Of a stretch of 64,000 nucleotides of DNA, positions 62,587-64,000 are shown in pieces (the stretch's first letter is position 1; the number at the start of each line of letters is the position of its first letter). The notes under the pieces were generated by a model. That model had not been told where the DNA came from, did not search any database, and saw only the letters and a program-made list of their open reading frames with translations. The position numbers and the translations under genes were made by a program. The stretch comes from Methylobacteriaceae bacterium. Its GTDB lineage: Bacteria; Pseudomonadota; Alphaproteobacteria; Rhizobiales; Beijerinckiaceae. The stretch covers positions 1 to 64,000 of the forward strand of contig JACKJE010000005.1 in assembly GCA_020638135.1 (NCBI GenBank), in the 5' to 3' direction.

Positions 62587-64000
62587 CTATTCCGCCGCCT
62601 CCGCCCCGGGCGTCTCGCAGCCCTGCGCGCAACACCGGCCGGGCTGTTTCGACACACGCTCGCCCGTGTCGAGCACGCCGCGATCGAGCAGGGCGTCGAT
62701 CAGCTCCTTCTTTTCCTGCACAGGATAATTGCGCCAGATCTCGCGCTTCATCGCTTCCGGCGAGCCGCCGCCGTGCAGAGAAATGACCGACATCCAGCCG
62801 GCCTGATCCGACACGGTGAGATCGCCGATGAGGCGCGCCATTTCCATGCGCTTTTCGGGGGGAATGTCGGCGCGGCCGCCAAGGACGGCGGCGAGCGAGG
62901 CCGCCGTCTCGGGATTGTGATCCTCCTCCGGCCCCGGCAGCGCGACGACGAGCCCGCCCGAGACGTAATGGGCGAGCTTGTGCATGTCGTAGATTTTTGT
63001 CGCCAGCAGCAGCTTGCCGATGTTGGAGAAGACGGCGTCCGGCATGACGGAACCCGTCGGGTCCTGCGCGCAATAGACGGACGCCGCGACGCCGCAGGCA
63101 TAAAAACTTTCGACGATGGTGATGAGATCGACCATGGCCTCGCGGATATGCGCGTGGCGGTCGGCGTCGAGGCCGTTCGCCTCGATCATGTGCGCTCCGG
63201 CGCCGATCAGCAGATCGCCGAAACCGGCGCGCGCACCGATGCAGGAATGGCGATGGTGCGTGGCGTAGGACGTCGTGAGAAAACCCGCCTCCTCCGTCTC
63301 GCCCGCCATGAAGATGCGATCGTGCGGCACGAAGACGTCGTCGAAGATGACGACACCGACGGACTGGCCGTATTTCGCGGAGAATTTCGCGCCAGCATCG
63401 CCGGGGCGCCCCGCGCGTTTGGCGACGATGGTCACGCCCGGCGCATCGACCGGCACGGCGCAGCAGACCGCGAAGTCCGCGTCTTCGGCCGTATGCGTGC
63501 GGCAGGGCATGACCAGAAATTCGTGCATGTAGGGCGCGCCGGTGACGATGGCCTTCGTCCCGCGAATGACGACGCCGTCCTTCCGGCGTTCCTTGATGTG
63601 GACATAGACGTCGCGGTTCTGCTGCTTGCCGGGCCTGAGCGAGCGGTCGCCCTTGGCGTCGGTCATGGCGACGCCCAGCGTGAGGTCCTTGTCCTGCACG
63701 TCGTGCAGATAATTCAGAAAGCGCTGGCTGTAGTCGGTTCCGTGGGCATCGTCGGCGCGGCGGGTCGCCTGATAAATGCCGTTCAGCGCATCGTGCGTGA
63801 GATAGCGCTGCGCACAGCCAGACGTCTTGCAGACGAGCCGCACGGCTTCGAGCTTGGCGAGAAGATCGGCGGAATTCTCGCTGAGATGAACCATGCGGTT
63901 GACGATCTTGCCCGACGTCGCCTGCGTCGCCGTCATCAGCCTGCGATGCGCCTCGACATGCGCGAAATCGTAGGTGACGCCGACGCCCGCGACGCCCGGC
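62587..64000 (-). CDS. 4-hydroxyphenylacetate 3-hydroxylase / 4-hydroxybutyryl-CoA dehydratase family protein (5' end outside)
   Basis: The frame runs through the right edge (GVGVTYDFAHVEAHRRLMTA), so the start is not in the window; 471 codons are visible. The HpaB/AbfD fold is shown by YLTHDALNGIYQATRRADDA, GVVIRGTKAIVTGAPYMHEF, FDDVFVPHDRIFMAGE and TTSYATHHRHSCIGARAGFG. In 4-hydroxybutyryl-CoA dehydratase a conserved His and Cys (H-x6-C) after this point bind an Fe-S cluster; here the Cys position is Ala (HRHSCIGA). So it is either a flavin hydroxylase paralogue or a diverged dehydratase. The C-terminus carries CCAQGC. Confidence 0.82.
   Translation of the reverse strand, partial: PGVAGVGVTYDFAHVEAHRRLMTATQATSGKIVNRMVHLSENSADLLAKLEAVRLVCKTSGCAQRYLTHDALNGIYQATRRADDAHGTDYSQRFLNYLHDVQDKDLTLGVAMTDAKGDRSLRPGKQQNRDVYVHIKERRKDGVVIRGTKAIVTGAPYMHEFLVMPCRTHTAEDADFAVCCAVPVDAPGVTIVAKRAGRPGDAGAKFSAKYGQSVGVVIFDDVFVPHDRIFMAGETEEAGFLTTSYATHHRHSCIGARAGFGDLLIGAGAHMIEANGLDADRHAHIREAMVDLITIVESFYACGVAASVYCAQDPTGSVMPDAVFSNIGKLLLATKIYDMHKLAHYVSGGLVVALPGPEEDHNPETAASLAAVLGGRADIPPEKRMEMARLIGDLTVSDQAGWMSVISLHGGGSPEAMKREIWRNYPVQEKKELIDALLDRGVLDTGERVSKQPGRCCAQGCETPGAEAAE

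Overview
This 64 kb window is high-GC, densely coded chromosomal DNA. Its gene content points to an alphaproteobacterium of the order Hyphomicrobiales (Rhizobiales): an imuB-dnaE2 mutasome end, a ribB carrying a dead RibA domain, TIGR02301, DUF1499, DUF2007 and RT0821/Lpp0805 family proteins, and the palindromic repeat types common in that order. I cannot fix the genus. No plasmid, prophage or CRISPR signal is visible. The only intact mobile element is one IS1380-family insertion.

Layout. 1-4.1 kb: the 3' end of imuB, then dnaE2 carrying in-frame repeat insertions. 4.2-10.1 kb: an MBL hydrolase, a DUF1499-LprI pair, an acyl-CoA ligase divergent from a MarR regulator, and an amidase. 10.3-16.9 kb: a small secreted protein, a histidine phosphatase, a very large Pls/PosA-type NRPS-like membrane enzyme, PPK2 and a broken TPR fragment. 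16.9-22.7 kb: a sorbosone dehydrogenase-like protein, aroC, a DUF2233 protein divergent from an HTH-RibB-RibA-like fusion, and a frameshifted P450. 22.7-28.8 kb: a HigBA toxin-antitoxin pair with a perfect operator palindrome, a frameshifted HDAC-like gene, an L,D-transpeptidase, a TAT-exported phosphoesterase, about 1.2 kb without a recognisable gene, and a frameshifted fabI.

28.9-34.7 kb: a sigma/anti-sigma pair, a CbpA-like DnaJ, three small unknown genes, tRNA-Pro(TGG), the IS1380 element, a gene beheaded next to it, and xseB. 34.8-46.2 kb: a DUF2339 membrane protein; an overlapping operon ygfZ-tag-HD hydrolase-tyrosine phosphatase divergent from pyrC-benE; and pdxH-NUDIX-TIGR02301. 46.2-53.5 kb: a DUF255 thioredoxin-fold protein, a frameshifted pirin, a P1 peptidase, a palindrome-rich regulatory gap and glyS. 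53.7-64 kb: an NTF2-like protein, a CDGSH protein, DUF4202, two secreted proteins (one PLA2-like), a TetR-alpha/beta hydrolase pair with twin operators, glyQ, a TrmN6-like methyltransferase, a frameshifted polyprenyl diphosphate synthase and the end of an HpaB/AbfD-family gene.

Most genes are housekeeping: translation (glyQ, glyS, tRNA-Pro), cofactor and aromatic synthesis (aroC, ribB, pdxH, polyprenyl synthase), pyrimidine synthesis (pyrC), DNA repair (imuB, dnaE2, tag, xseB) and Fe-S maintenance (ygfZ). Five otherwise conserved genes (P450, HDAC, fabI, pirin, polyprenyl synthase) are broken by small indels. Because two of them are normally essential, many of these shifts are more likely sequence errors than real decay. 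The features most worth follow-up are the repeat-invaded dnaE2, the HTH-RibB-dead-RibA fusion, the NRPS-like enzyme, the PLA2-like secreted protein, the twin-operator TetR switch and the GATTCA-rich gap at 50.6 kb.
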